This document shows, one piece after another, positions 6,966 to 14,596 of a stretch of DNA of 33,759 bases (within the stretch, counting starts at the first letter, position 1; each line of letters begins with the position of its first letter). The position numbers and the translations under genes were made by a program. The notes below the pieces were generated by a model. It did not search any database. It was not told the origin of the DNA and saw only the letters and a list, made by a program, of their open reading frames with translations. Source of the DNA: Candidatus Woesearchaeota archaeon CG_4_10_14_0_2_um_filter_33_13. GTDB lineage: Archaea > Nanobdellota > Nanobdellia > Woesearchaeales > GW2011-AR9. The stretch covers positions 1 through 33,759 of the forward strand of contig PFNQ01000017.1 in the NCBI GenBank assembly GCA_002792115.1, written 5' to 3'.

Positions 6966-7619
6966 ATGAAACTGAATCGATGGACATGGTTGTTAATGGC
7001 AGTATTATCTTTTTTAGTTCCCTACACTTTGATAAACAATTTTTCTTCAACCAGAGATAGTTATCAACTAATTCTTCCGCTTGATCTTTCTCTTCCTTTT
7101 ATCCCAATTTTTGTAATATTTTATCTTCTCACTTTTATTTACGTTATCTTAGTTCCATATCTGTTGATTAAAGATAAAAAGAAGTTTTTGGCTTTATCAC
7201 TAAGTTTTATTTTCACTATGTTAATTGCTTACATTATTTTCTTAGTTTTTCCGATTAAGATGGTTTTGAAAGTTAGTACTCTCGGATCTGGTTTTTTAGA
7301 TAATTTAGTACAGATTACTTATCTGATGGACGCTCCTGGATTCAATAGTTTTCCTAGCTTACATGTCGCTTTATCTCTCTTAACTAGTTTAATTATTTAT
7401 ACTAATGACAAGAAACACTGGTGGGTTTGGATTGCATTTATCTTAATTTCATTATCTACTTTGTTCATAAAGCAACATTATTTTATTGATGTAGTTGCAG
7501 GAGTCTTACTTGGAACGATTGGGTTTTTAACTTATTACTTTTTGCTTCCAAGTAAACGGAAGATCTCATCTGCTGCTTGTTGCAATTCAGATAAGGTAGT
7601 GGTTTCTGCTGGTAAATGA
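6966..7619 (+). CDS. PAP2-superfamily membrane phosphatase-like protein
   Basis: This integral membrane protein has about five to six helices. The PAP2 signature is visible: N-S-F-P-S-L-H-V-A-L-S (the S-x-x-x-H motif region) and Q-H-Y-F-I-D-V-V-A-G (the final H-x-x-x-D). The family dephosphorylates lipid phosphates or transfers phospho-head groups at the membrane. The spacing resembles the PAP2_3/inositol-phosphorylceramide-synthase-like subgroup. The likely role is isoprenoid lipid or polyprenyl-phosphate metabolism; the substrate is unknown. The last 28 codons overlap the convergent gene at 7535-7879 by 85 bp, and the C-terminal tail there is probably dictated by the opposite strand. The ATG at 6966 is the only reasonable start. 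Confidence 0.82.
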   Translation: MKLNRWTWLLMAVLSFLVPYTLINNFSSTRDSYQLILPLDLSLPFIPIFVIFYLLTFIYVILVPYLLIKDKKKFLALSLSFIFTMLIAYIIFLVFPIKMVLKVSTLGSGFLDNLVQITYLMDAPGFNSFPSLHVALSLLTSLIIYTNDKKHWWVWIAFILISLSTLFIKQHYFIDVVAGVLLGTIGFLTYYFLLPSKRKISSAACCNSDKVVVSAGK

Positions 7620-7879
7620 CTAGTCTCTTGTCCTGCCAGTTTGTCTGCTTCAAGAATTCTACTATGGACTAAAGCCAATCTATCTTTAAGCACGCCAATA
7701 TTACCTTGATCAACTTTCTTGCCTTTCTTTAAAGCGGTGATGGCTTGTTTTAATTGTTCAAACTCCTTTTCAATTAACTTAGCGTCTTCTTCTAAAAGAG
7801 CTAGCAATTTCTCTCTGCTATCTTTGTATCTTTTTTGTAACAAAGCCTGATCAATACTTTTATTAAATAAACCTAACAT
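7535..7879 (-). CDS. Small coiled-coil protein, last gene of the antiporter operon
   Basis: This soluble 114-residue protein is almost entirely helical. It has long heptad-like stretches (K-L-I-E-K-E-F-E-Q-L-K-Q-A-I-T-A-L-K-K, and V-L-K-D-R-L-A-L-V-H). No named family is recognised. It starts 2 nt after the antiporter stop codon, so it is almost certainly translated from the same mRNA and may be an accessory or regulatory partner. Its 3' end overlaps the convergent PAP2-like gene by 85 bp. Confidence 0.7.
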   Translation of the reverse strand: MLGLFNKSIDQALLQKRYKDSREKLLALLEEDAKLIEKEFEQLKQAITALKKGKKVDQGNIGVLKDRLALVHSRILEADKLAGQETSHLPAETTTLSELQQAADEIFRLLGSKK

Positions 7880-7881
7880 TT

Positions 7882-9120
7882 TTATTTACCTCTAGTCATT
7901 TTTGTTTTGATATCTGCTGGAGTTTTTAACATTAGAACATTAACAATTTTCATCAAGATCGGTGTTAATAGGATTGATAACATGATTAATAACATCACTG
8001 ATGAGAATAATCCTTGAATATCTTGCCCTACAAAGAATTCTGGTTTAAGTACAGATAAAGAGATTAAAGCACTCATTACAACTAAAGAAACTTCACCATA
8101 AGGCAGCATTCCTAATCCAATTAACAACCCTTCTCTGCTTGTATATTTATTAAGTTTGGCTGTTAGAAATGCACAACCAACTTGAATTGTCGTGATTAAT
8201 CCTAAGAAGATTAATGTTCTACTAATATTGGCTAAGAAATTGGCAAAACTTAGTTGTGATCCAGTAAAAGCAAAAAATAATGGTATAAAAAATCCATATG
8301 ATAAAGAGGATACTTTTCCTACAAAAGTATGATTCTCAAATACTGGTGAGCGAGATAAGATCACCCCAGAAAAGAATGCTCCGATGATTGAACTTAAACC
8401 AAAGTTACTGGCTGCCCATGCGGATAATAAGATAATAATTATTGCTAAAGAGAATTGTGCTTCTTCAACTTTAAAGCGCATAAACCAAGTAGTCATTTTT
8501 GGCAAGTACATAAAACTCAAGTAAAAGATTGCAAAGAATATCAATACTGATAACATTACCTTACCTAATTGCCAATAAATATTTCCACTTGCGCCCGTAG
8601 TTATTTCTGCGTAGCCAACCACTCCTGTAAGCAATATCAATCCAGTAATATCGTTAAGAACTAGACTGCCGATAACAGTTTTACCAACTTTTGAATCAAT
8701 TTCTCCTACTCCCATCAATGATCTTAATGATACTCCCATCGAAGTTGCTCCTAAAGCTACTGCCAAAAACAAACTAATCAATAAAGAAAATCCTTGCATC
8801 AAAGCATAAATCACTACCGCAATTATAGGCAGAGTAGAACTTAAAACAGAAATGAGGATAGATGTTTTTTTGTATTTTAATAAATCTTTGATACTACCAT
8901 GTTCAAATCCGGCAATGAAGATTAACAATATTATCCCAATTTCTGCAAAGACATGAAATGTTTCTGAAGCTTCAAAAATATTTAATAATTGTGGTCCTAA
9001 AAGTACTCCTGCTAGAATTTCTCCTACTAATGAAGGAAGTTTTACTTTTTCAGCTAATTCTCCTAAGACTTTTGCTAGTAAAATCAGCAATGCCAGAGTT
9101 AAGATAAAACTAAAGGCCAT
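7882..9120 (-). CDS. CPA2-type cation/proton antiporter (KefB/Na+/H+ exchanger family)
   Basis: This 412-residue polytopic membrane protein has about 12-13 helices. The N-terminus has the family pattern L-P-S-L-V-G-E-I-L-A-G-V-L-L-G-P. Later come G-A-T-S-M-G-V-S-L and V-L-N-D-I-T-G-L, the region of the conserved acidic ion-binding residue (often N-D or D-D), then S-N-F-G-L-S-S-I-I-G-A-F-F-S-G. The family exchanges Na+ or K+ for H+. No C-terminal TrkA-N (NAD-binding) domain is fused. Regulation may instead come from the separate CBS protein encoded just upstream, whose stop codon shares one base with this start (TAATG). It is the middle gene of a three-gene operon. Confidence 0.9.
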   Translation of the reverse strand: MAFSFILTLALLILLAKVLGELAEKVKLPSLVGEILAGVLLGPQLLNIFEASETFHVFAEIGIILLIFIAGFEHGSIKDLLKYKKTSILISVLSSTLPIIAVVIYALMQGFSLLISLFLAVALGATSMGVSLRSLMGVGEIDSKVGKTVIGSLVLNDITGLILLTGVVGYAEITTGASGNIYWQLGKVMLSVLIFFAIFYLSFMYLPKMTTWFMRFKVEEAQFSLAIIIILLSAWAASNFGLSSIIGAFFSGVILSRSPVFENHTFVGKVSSLSYGFFIPLFFAFTGSQLSFANFLANISRTLIFLGLITTIQVGCAFLTAKLNKYTSREGLLIGLGMLPYGEVSLVVMSALISLSVLKPEFFVGQDIQGLFSSVMLLIMLSILLTPILMKIVNVLMLKTPADIKTKMTRGK

Positions 9121-9560
9121 TATTTCTTCTTACCAATTATTTTTTTATAATGTTTAAGGATGTCGATATCTGTAATTACTCCTACTAATTTGTTATTATC
9201 AATTACAGGAATTGTAGAAATGTCTTCTTCATAAATTAATTTGGCTACTTGAAGTACTTCATCATCCGGAGAGACAGTAAACCCATGCTTTTCCATGATT
9301 TCTTCAACTTTTTTAGATTTTTTTGAAAGGATTAGTCTTAATTGTTCAAATCCTAATCCTTCTTGTTCAACAAAGTCTAATTGGCCCACATCGATCAATA
9401 AAAGTTTTTTTTGATCTAATTCTCCTACAACCATACCTTTATTATCAACAACAGGCATGGCTGATTGTGAAGTTTTTATTAATAGATCTAAAGCTTTAGC
9501 AATGGAATCTGTTGATTTTAGAACTTGAAACTTCTTATTCATCACATCTTTCACTTTCAT
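9120..9560 (-). CDS. Two-CBS-domain protein, probable antiporter regulator
   Basis: The protein has 146 residues forming two tandem CBS domains. CBS1 starts M-K-V-K-D-V-M and ends P-V-V-D-N-K-G-M-V-V-G-E-L. CBS2 contains V-E-E-I-M-E-K-H and ends I-P-V-I-D-N-N-K-L-V-G-V-I-T-D-I-D-I-L. CBS pairs bind adenosine nucleotides and gate enzymes or transporters. The gene overlaps the antiporter gene by one base, which implies coupled translation and a regulatory link to ion transport. An AT-rich TATA-like element lies close upstream. Confidence 0.9.
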   Translation of the reverse strand: MKVKDVMNKKFQVLKSTDSIAKALDLLIKTSQSAMPVVDNKGMVVGELDQKKLLLIDVGQLDFVEQEGLGFEQLRLILSKKSKKVEEIMEKHGFTVSPDDEVLQVAKLIYEEDISTIPVIDNNKLVGVITDIDILKHYKKIIGKKK

Positions 9561-9576
9561 AAGTTGTGTTATATTA

Positions 9577-10278
9577 TCATACTTTTTTAACCTTTCTCTT
9601 TGGTTCTTGTAATAATAACCTACTTTTTCTAAACTTTAAAGTTGATTTTGGAGGACAATATCCAAATTTCTTCCAGAATAAATGTTTTGTAAGATGAACT
9701 TGGTTTTTTGGAGAGATCTCTTTAAACCACTTTTCTAGGTTTTCTTTACCTGAAATTTGATAATAAACAATTCCGTTAAATCTATTTTCTTCCCAAGTTC
9801 CATAATTAAAATTTAATGTTTTGAATAATTCTGCTAATTGATAAGCTAGAGGAGACTTTTTTAAAGCAATCTGAACTCTGGGGTAATAATTTAGGTTTGA
9901 TCCTTGTTTGGAGAATTTAATACAGCCATCAGTATCAAATAAACCTCTTAAAAAATAAGGAATTAATTTTTTGTTTGAACTTATAATCTGTGGAACTTCT
10001 GCTGTATCTTTTGATCCTCTTTTTAACCCCATTTTGTTAGTTAGGTAATTAATTAATCCTTTTGAGTAGATCATGATATAATAAGAATTGCGATCGTTTC
10101 TTCTTTTAATTTTGGGATTAACATTAAATTTTGTGTTGATAATTTTACAAACATGATTCTGATAATAGTCTAAGTCTTCAATGCTTCCGGTAATTGTAAT
10201 AAGATTGTGTTTTGTGTGGATATGGCCATCTCCAAGGACAATACCAGCTATTTCACTAATCTTGGAGTTAATGAGCAT
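9577..10278 (-). CDS. LAGLIDADG homing endonuclease, free-standing
   Basis: This 233-residue protein has the two LAGLIDADG-type helices expected of a single-chain enzyme: A-G-I-V-L-G-D-G-H-I near residue 11, and L-R-G-L-F-D-T-D-G-C-I near 113. Both keep the acidic catalytic residue. The length and layout match the archaeal LAGLIDADG_3-like group. It is not inside a host gene. It lies 105 bp from the divergent tRNA-Gln gene, which carries two BHB introns, and 16 bp before the CBS gene. It may be an intron-derived endonuclease or maturase-like protein now stand-alone. TTTTATAA at 10304-10311 is centred about 29 nt before the ATG, so the mRNA is probably leaderless. Confidence 0.88.
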   Translation of the reverse strand: MLINSKISEIAGIVLGDGHIHTKHNLITITGSIEDLDYYQNHVCKIINTKFNVNPKIKRRNDRNSYYIMIYSKGLINYLTNKMGLKRGSKDTAEVPQIISSNKKLIPYFLRGLFDTDGCIKFSKQGSNLNYYPRVQIALKKSPLAYQLAELFKTLNFNYGTWEENRFNGIVYYQISGKENLEKWFKEISPKNQVHLTKHLFWKKFGYCPPKSTLKFRKSRLLLQEPKRKVKKV

Positions 10279-10353
10279 GTTCTAATTTGTTAGAGTCAAA
10301 CTATTTTATAAGCCTTGTCCGCACTTGTCCAGTGTGTCCTGTGGTTAGAAAAC

Positions 10354-10361
10354 TTTATAAA
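10354..10361 (+). promoter_or_regulatory. TATA box of tRNA-Gln
   Basis: TTTATAAA predicts transcription starting at about 10384. That base is the first of an extra AGCCCCG copy, 23 nt before the deduced 5' end of the tRNA. Confidence 0.6.
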
Positions 10362-10416
10362 TTAACTCTCTAAACTGAAATATAGCCCCGCTGTGGCGTG
10401 GTTCACAGCCCCGTGG

Positions 10417-10437
10417 AGAATTGTTTAATTCCGGGAA
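10417..10437 (+). other. tRNA-Gln intron 1, in the D-stem (about 10/11)
   Basis: This very short 21-nt intron contains the hairpin GAATT-GTTT-AATTC. A 4-bp CCCG/CGGG helix (10410-10413 and 10432-10435) separates a relaxed TGG|A bulge from an AA|T bulge (10436-10438). The exact cut is less certain than for the anticodon-loop intron. A shift of one base also yields a paired D-stem. Confidence 0.65.
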
Positions 10438-10465
10438 TGTAGTGGACTATCATAGCGCCCTTTGG

Positions 10466-10490
10466 TTCCAGAAGCAATTTTGGAGATGAA
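10466..10490 (+). other. tRNA-Gln intron 2, canonical position 37/38
   Basis: This 25-nt intron follows G37. The bulges are GG|T (10464-10466) and AA|A (10489-10491). The inner helix is TCCA/TGGA. The central CTTT/GATG helix is imperfect, with one mismatch and one wobble. Confidence 0.75.
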
Positions 10491-10566
10491 AGGCGTTGAC
10501 CGCGGTTCGAATCCGCGCGGGGCTACATTTCTTTTTAAACATAAAAATAAATATTACAAATTAAAC

Positions 10567-11394
10567 TTATTCTCCCCAAACATCTTCAATAACTGGGGCC
10601 CTATTAACATCAAGAACAAAAATATCAATAATCTTTTCCTCTCCTAAACCGGTAGAATCAAGACAGCTAACATTAACTTGATGGCTGCCGGCATCATCAA
10701 AAGTTGTTCTTTTCCTAGCTGCGTTCATCCATCCAGAGAAATCTAAGCTAATCTGTTGGCCTTCTGGATCGTTACACTCAGCCATTATCGTAACTAATTC
10801 TCCTTCCTTAACTACATATTTTGTTTTTTCTAAAGCTAATCTTGCTGGTTCATTTGATTCTTTAATTGAAACACAAAATTGCACTTCATTCCAGTTGTTA
10901 TTATCGTATGTTTCAACATTAACAAGATAATCACCTGCATCGCCTTTTTGAGTTTGCCATATCCCCGCAGAATTAAAACCTGCTTTTTGATCTGTCATCC
11001 TAAACCTTACTCCTTGGAAAAATTGATTCAAATTGACTATCTCTTTCTCCATTGCAGATAATGCACAGGTGTTTTCACAACTATAACATTGATACAAATA
11101 TTTGTTGCCTATTTCAAAGTTGCTTAATTGTGGCAACTGACCTTGATTTTTGTAAGCTTGTAACGGATTTGTTGAGTCTTCTAGTTCATCAAATAAAACA
11201 ATTCTAGAATTGTGTGGGCAAACTAACCCTACATTAATATCACTAGAGCGGGCAGTAAATGTCTTCTGAATGACTTTAAATTCTTGACATGGCCATCCTT
11301 CCGGAGTGTTTTGGTCCACTAAAACTTCTGGTTGAGAGATAATCAGTGTTGAAAATAGTACAACAAGTATTGTGATTATTAGTGCACCCCTCAT
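10567..11394 (-). CDS. Secreted protein with Ig/PKD-like repeats
   Basis: The protein has 275 residues with an N-terminal hydrophobic signal or anchor (about 4-20). A cysteine-containing middle part (Y-Q-C-Y-S-C-E-N-T-C) follows. Two beta-sandwich-like repeats come next: one around G-I-W-Q-T-Q-K-G-D-A-G-D-Y-L-V-N-V, and one around C-N-D-P-E-G-Q...F-D-D-A-G-S-H-Q-V-N-V-S-C-L-D. These resemble PKD or cadherin-like folds. It ends V-N-R-A-P-V-I-E-D-V-W-G-E with no C-terminal anchor. A role at the cell surface is inferred. GATATAAA at 11419-11426 on the plus strand acts as a minus-strand TATA about 28 nt before the ATG, so the mRNA is leaderless. Confidence 0.68.
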   Translation of the reverse strand: MRGALIITILVVLFSTLIISQPEVLVDQNTPEGWPCQEFKVIQKTFTARSSDINVGLVCPHNSRIVLFDELEDSTNPLQAYKNQGQLPQLSNFEIGNKYLYQCYSCENTCALSAMEKEIVNLNQFFQGVRFRMTDQKAGFNSAGIWQTQKGDAGDYLVNVETYDNNNWNEVQFCVSIKESNEPARLALEKTKYVVKEGELVTIMAECNDPEGQQISLDFSGWMNAARKRTTFDDAGSHQVNVSCLDSTGLGEEKIIDIFVLDVNRAPVIEDVWGE

Positions 11395-11494
11395 AATTTA
11401 TGAATATAGCTAACTTTGATATAAACGTTTATGAACTAAAGAATATCTATTCTGAAAGAGATTTTCTAAACTTTCTTTAGTCTGAAGCACTCTC

Positions 11495-12310
11495 TTAAGA
11501 ATAACCTTGCTTTTGTGAGATGAAACTTAACACCAATTGCTTAGCTAGTTGTAGTGATGATTCAGAAATTTTATGGGGAGTATCCCTTCTACTATGGTAA
11601 TCCTGCATTATTTTTGTTGATCTCAATAACCTTATCGCTTTATAATCAGAATTTGTGTCTTCATGTTCTGAATTTAAAATTCGTTGTGCTTTATCTAGTA
11701 ATGCTAAATCTGTTTGCTCAAATAGTGATAAACAAACTGCATCAACACCATAACACAAGAAACTATCTTGATCACCCCCTAAATAGGGGGGTCTACCTTT
11801 AGGAACATATTCAACACCCGTTAAGGTAGCAGCGTTTTGTAGCTTTTGTTTAAACTGTTCACTTTGCAATCCATCTACGATTGGCCAAAATATAGGTGTG
11901 TTCCCTCTGCCAACAAGTTCCATGTTCAATACTGCTGAAATGTCTGTAACTCCGTATTCTCGGCAATATGCTTTTGAACCAGTTAAGTTTGTTTCTTCTG
12001 TATCAAAGAAAATAACTCGCACCCCTTTGGGAGGTGGATTTACTAGAAGGTCGTCAATAACTCCTATGCACACAGCGACTGAAGAAGAATTATCATTAGC
12101 TCCTTTAGTTCCGGAAATAGCATCATAATGAGATGATACAACTGTTTTGTGAGATCCTTTTGGTCCGAGATCTACAAAATAGTTTCTTCCACCGGGAAAA
12201 TGATGAGCAGTAAAAGTAATCCCTTTCTCCTCCAGAACTCGTATTAAATTTTTGCGTCTAGTTTTTGCTTGTTTCTGTGCAATCTTATAAACTAAATCTT
12301 TAAGAGACAT
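11495..12310 (-). CDS. M28-family zinc peptidase
   Basis: This 271-residue enzyme has the M28 two-zinc ligands in order: H-Y-D (S-S-H-Y-D near residue 62), G-A-N-D-N-S-S with the bridging Asp, D-T-E-E-T with the catalytic Glu and adjacent ligand, N-M-E-L-V-G-R, and a late Y-H-S-R-R-D-T-P His. M28 enzymes are mostly aminopeptidases or carboxypeptidases. No signal peptide or membrane helix is seen, so it is probably cytoplasmic and may act in peptide turnover. The start codon is about 28 nt from a TATA box that also faces the divergent gene at 12395. Confidence 0.88.
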   Translation of the reverse strand: MSLKDLVYKIAQKQAKTRRKNLIRVLEEKGITFTAHHFPGGRNYFVDLGPKGSHKTVVSSHYDAISGTKGANDNSSSVAVCIGVIDDLLVNPPPKGVRVIFFDTEETNLTGSKAYCREYGVTDISAVLNMELVGRGNTPIFWPIVDGLQSEQFKQKLQNAATLTGVEYVPKGRPPYLGGDQDSFLCYGVDAVCLSLFEQTDLALLDKAQRILNSEHEDTNSDYKAIRLLRSTKIMQDYHSRRDTPHKISESSLQLAKQLVLSFISQKQGYS

Positions 12311-12332
12311 AACTCTTTAATCACTACGGAGT

Positions 12333-12345
12333 AGTTTATAAAACT
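12333..12345. promoter_or_regulatory. Shared near-palindromic TATA element between divergent genes
   Basis: AGTTTATAAAACT reads almost the same on both strands. Its centre is about 29 nt from the minus-strand ATG at 12310 and would start plus-strand transcription near 12366. One TBP site could serve both the M28 peptidase gene and the papain-like gene. Confidence 0.5.
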
Positions 12346-12394
12346 TTCTTCTGTTTTGGTTAAATTTATTAACTTCTTTTTCTTATTATTAAAG

Positions 12395-13591
12395 ATGGAT
12401 ATACCTTTACCAAATAAATTAGTAGATGAGAATCAGTTTTTAACTTATATTAATCAGGAACTCTCGGAAACATTAAACAGGTTAAAGTTAAAAGTTTTTT
12501 CTTCTAAGTATCGGCAAGAATTGTTTGGGAGTTATACCGATTCTCGTGTAGAAACAATTAGCGGGTTATTAAAGGAGTTACATCAATTGATAATAACTTT
12601 TGATATTTTGGAAGAGAAAGCTAAAAAATTTCGTTCTAGTTTTAATTTAGTTAAACCATTAAGTTTGAAAAGACATCATACTTTAGCTATGGTTTTTCTT
12701 AAGGAAGCAATTAGCAGTATTAATAATAGTAAAAAGAAAGTTTCTCAATTAGTACTTAATTTTGAGCTATTAAACAAGGATTTAGAGCATACTAAAAGGC
12801 AAAAGGTTTTTCATAATATTAAAGACCTATTTGACAAATTAATTGTTGAAGTTAAAGAAAATAATGTTCGTTTAGCCGATTTTAAAGGCCGTTACAGAGT
12901 TGAAGAATATCTGCAAAAAACGGTTCAACAATTGTTAGATCAGAATATTTATCGTGGTAAAGGTTATATGCTAAAAAGTGGAGATATCTTTTTGTCTTTT
13001 AAAACTAAAGCATACTTAAGTTCTGAAAAAGGACCTAAGATTTCTAATTGGGTTTCTCGTTTTAGTGGATTTCAGGTAACACACTCTGGGATTTTTATGA
13101 TTGGTACAGGGGGAGTCCCCAAAATGATCCATGCTTTTAGGGGTTTTGCTTATGGTATTGAAGATTTAAACTTGAAGGAAGGTGAAGTTTACATCGTGCT
13201 TAGACCCAAATTATCAGGCTTACAAAGAGCAAATCTTTGGGCTGCAATTAGGAAGCGTTTAGCCAACTTAACAAGATACTCTACCGCAAAGATGTTATGG
13301 GTTGTCCCGACAGTATTTGCTAATAAGTTATTTCATTTATTCGGTAAAAGGGTAGAAGCGGGTGGAACTTTAGATTCGGTTAAATCTAAAATGTTTTGTA
13401 GTGAATTTGTTAATCAAGTTTTCTTAGATGTTGGGTTTTTGTTAACTCCAAAGAGCAAGTATAGTTTGGATGTTTATCCTAGCGACATAATTGTTTCTCC
13501 CTTTGTGGATTATGTTGGTATTTTGTTTAAGGATGATGATTATACTATAGAAAAGATTGAACAAGAACTTTTAAAAGGAGTGAAAATATAA
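12395..13591 (+). CDS. Permuted NlpC/P60 (YiiX/YaeF-like) papain-fold protein
   Basis: From the ATG at 12395 the protein has 398 residues. Residues 1-190 are long helices with coiled-coil character. The C-terminal domain has the circularly permuted NlpC/P60 pattern: L-K-S-G-D-I-F-L-S-F, then V-T-H-S-G-I-F-M (catalytic His), and near residue 340 M-F-C-S-E-F-V-N-Q-V-F (catalytic Cys). This superfamily hydrolyses amide or ester bonds in peptides or lipids. No signal peptide is present. The TTG at 12356 would add 13 residues but lies upstream of the predicted transcription start near 12366. The substrate is unknown. Confidence 0.75.
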   Translation: MDIPLPNKLVDENQFLTYINQELSETLNRLKLKVFSSKYRQELFGSYTDSRVETISGLLKELHQLIITFDILEEKAKKFRSSFNLVKPLSLKRHHTLAMVFLKEAISSINNSKKKVSQLVLNFELLNKDLEHTKRQKVFHNIKDLFDKLIVEVKENNVRLADFKGRYRVEEYLQKTVQQLLDQNIYRGKGYMLKSGDIFLSFKTKAYLSSEKGPKISNWVSRFSGFQVTHSGIFMIGTGGVPKMIHAFRGFAYGIEDLNLKEGEVYIVLRPKLSGLQRANLWAAIRKRLANLTRYSTAKMLWVVPTVFANKLFHLFGKRVEAGGTLDSVKSKMFCSEFVNQVFLDVGFLLTPKSKYSLDVYPSDIIVSPFVDYVGILFKDDDYTIEKIEQELLKGVKI

Positions 13592-13626
13592 TTTTATTGC
13601 AGCACTTAATTTGTGACATAGTTACA

Positions 13627-13634
13627 TTTATAAA
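13627..13634 (+). promoter_or_regulatory. TATA box of the sppA-subtilase operon
   Basis: TTTATAAA is centred 27-28 nt before the sppA ATG at 13658, predicting a leaderless transcript. Confidence 0.6.
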
Positions 13635-13657
13635 TAACTTCTTATTATCTATATACT

Positions 13658-14578
13658 ATGAAGAAGGTGGTAGAAAGCAAAAAAACTAATTTTAAGAAGA
13701 TTTCACTAACTATCTTGGCAGTAATCATAATTGTTTTAGTTATCGGACCCTTGGCCTTTTCAATGTTTGATGGAAATAAAGTTGGAAATGTAGCATTGAT
13801 TCCTATTGAGGGGGTTATCACAACAAGCGGCGGGAGTTATTTAGGTGATTCAACAGTCTCTTCTAAGGAAGTGGTTAATTATATTAAAGATGCTGAGGAA
13901 AGTGAACTTGTTCAAGTTATAATGTTAGAAATAAATTCTCCCGGTGGAAGTGCTGTTGCTTCAGATGAAATAGCGATAGCAGTTAAGAAAGTCCAGAAGC
14001 CGGTTATTGCTGTGATTAGGGAAGCGGGAGCATCTGGTGGTTATTGGATTGCTTCTTCAACAGATTACATTATTGCTAATAAAATGTCTACTACTGGGAG
14101 CATTGGGGTAATTTCTTCTTATTTGGAATTTAGTGGTTTAATGCAGGATTATGGTGTTGGTTATGAACGATTAGTTGCTGGAGAAAATAAAGATATGGGA
14201 ACTCCTTTCAGAAAACTTACAGATAAAGAAAAGATAATCTTGCAAGGGAAGTTAGATAAGATTCACCAGTTTTTCATTGAAGAAATTGCTGAGAATAGAA
14301 ACATGTCTATTATGGATGTTAAGAATTTAGCTACTGGTGAATTTTACTTAGGAATTGAAGCTTATCAACTTGGATTGGTTGATGCGTTAGGAACTAGAGA
14401 TACTGCTGAAGAATATATCAAAAAGACTTATGGTTTAGAGGAGATTGATTATGTAGTTTATCAGAAAGAAGTCAGTTTTTTTGAATTGTTATCGGGAGTT
14501 TTTTCCAACTGGTCTTTTAGTGTTGGTGAAGGAATTGGAAGTACTTTAGTTAAAAGTCAAAATTCAATTTTGATCTGA
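13658..14578 (+). CDS. sppA: Signal peptide peptidase SppA (S49 family)
   Basis: The protein has 306 residues with one N-terminal membrane anchor (about 17-37) and one ClpP-like S49 domain. The catalytic Ser126 lies in G-A-S-G-G-Y-W-I-A, and Lys178 lies in A-G-E-N-K-D-M-G-T-P. The 52-residue spacing of this Ser-Lys dyad is that of short SppA enzymes. The motifs I-N-S-P-G-G-S and T-T-G-S-I-G-V-I are also present. The enzyme cleaves leftover signal peptides or membrane protein fragments at the outer face of the membrane. It is followed after 18 nt by the surface protease gene, probably in one operon. Confidence 0.92.
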   Translation: MKKVVESKKTNFKKISLTILAVIIIVLVIGPLAFSMFDGNKVGNVALIPIEGVITTSGGSYLGDSTVSSKEVVNYIKDAEESELVQVIMLEINSPGGSAVASDEIAIAVKKVQKPVIAVIREAGASGGYWIASSTDYIIANKMSTTGSIGVISSYLEFSGLMQDYGVGYERLVAGENKDMGTPFRKLTDKEKIILQGKLDKIHQFFIEEIAENRNMSIMDVKNLATGEFYLGIEAYQLGLVDALGTRDTAEEYIKKTYGLEEIDYVVYQKEVSFFELLSGVFSNWSFSVGEGIGSTLVKSQNSILI

Positions 14579-14596
14579 AGGCAATTATATTTTAAA

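Larger units (their letters stand above)
10407..10525 (+). tRNA. tRNA-Gln(UUG) with two introns
   Basis: Acceptor strand AGCCCCG (10407-10413) pairs with CGGGGCT (10518-10524), discriminator A10525. The T-arm is CGCGG-TTCGAAT-CCGCG (10501-10517). The D-loop contains TAGTGGACTAT (10440-10450). The anticodon stem is GCGCC (10455-10459) with GGCGT (10492-10496). After removing introns 10417-10437 and 10466-10490, the anticodon loop reads CTTTGGA with anticodon UUG (10462-10464). The mature length is 73 nt, and the 5' part reads AGCCCCGTGGTGTAG, as in archaeal tRNA-Gln. No CCA is encoded. A second AGCCCCG lies upstream at 10384-10390; I treat it as leader because no BHB forms around the 23 nt between the copies. 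Confidence 0.88.

Noticed and set aside
10384-10413. A third intron of 23 nt in tRNA-Gln between the two AGCCCCG copies
   Set aside because: No bulge-helix-bulge can form around it: the flanking strands are both C-rich. A 5' leader is simpler.
10462-10647. 61-codon plus-strand frame over tRNA-Gln
   Set aside because: It starts inside the anticodon loop of tRNA-Gln and runs antisense to the secreted protein gene. It has no ribosome binding site.
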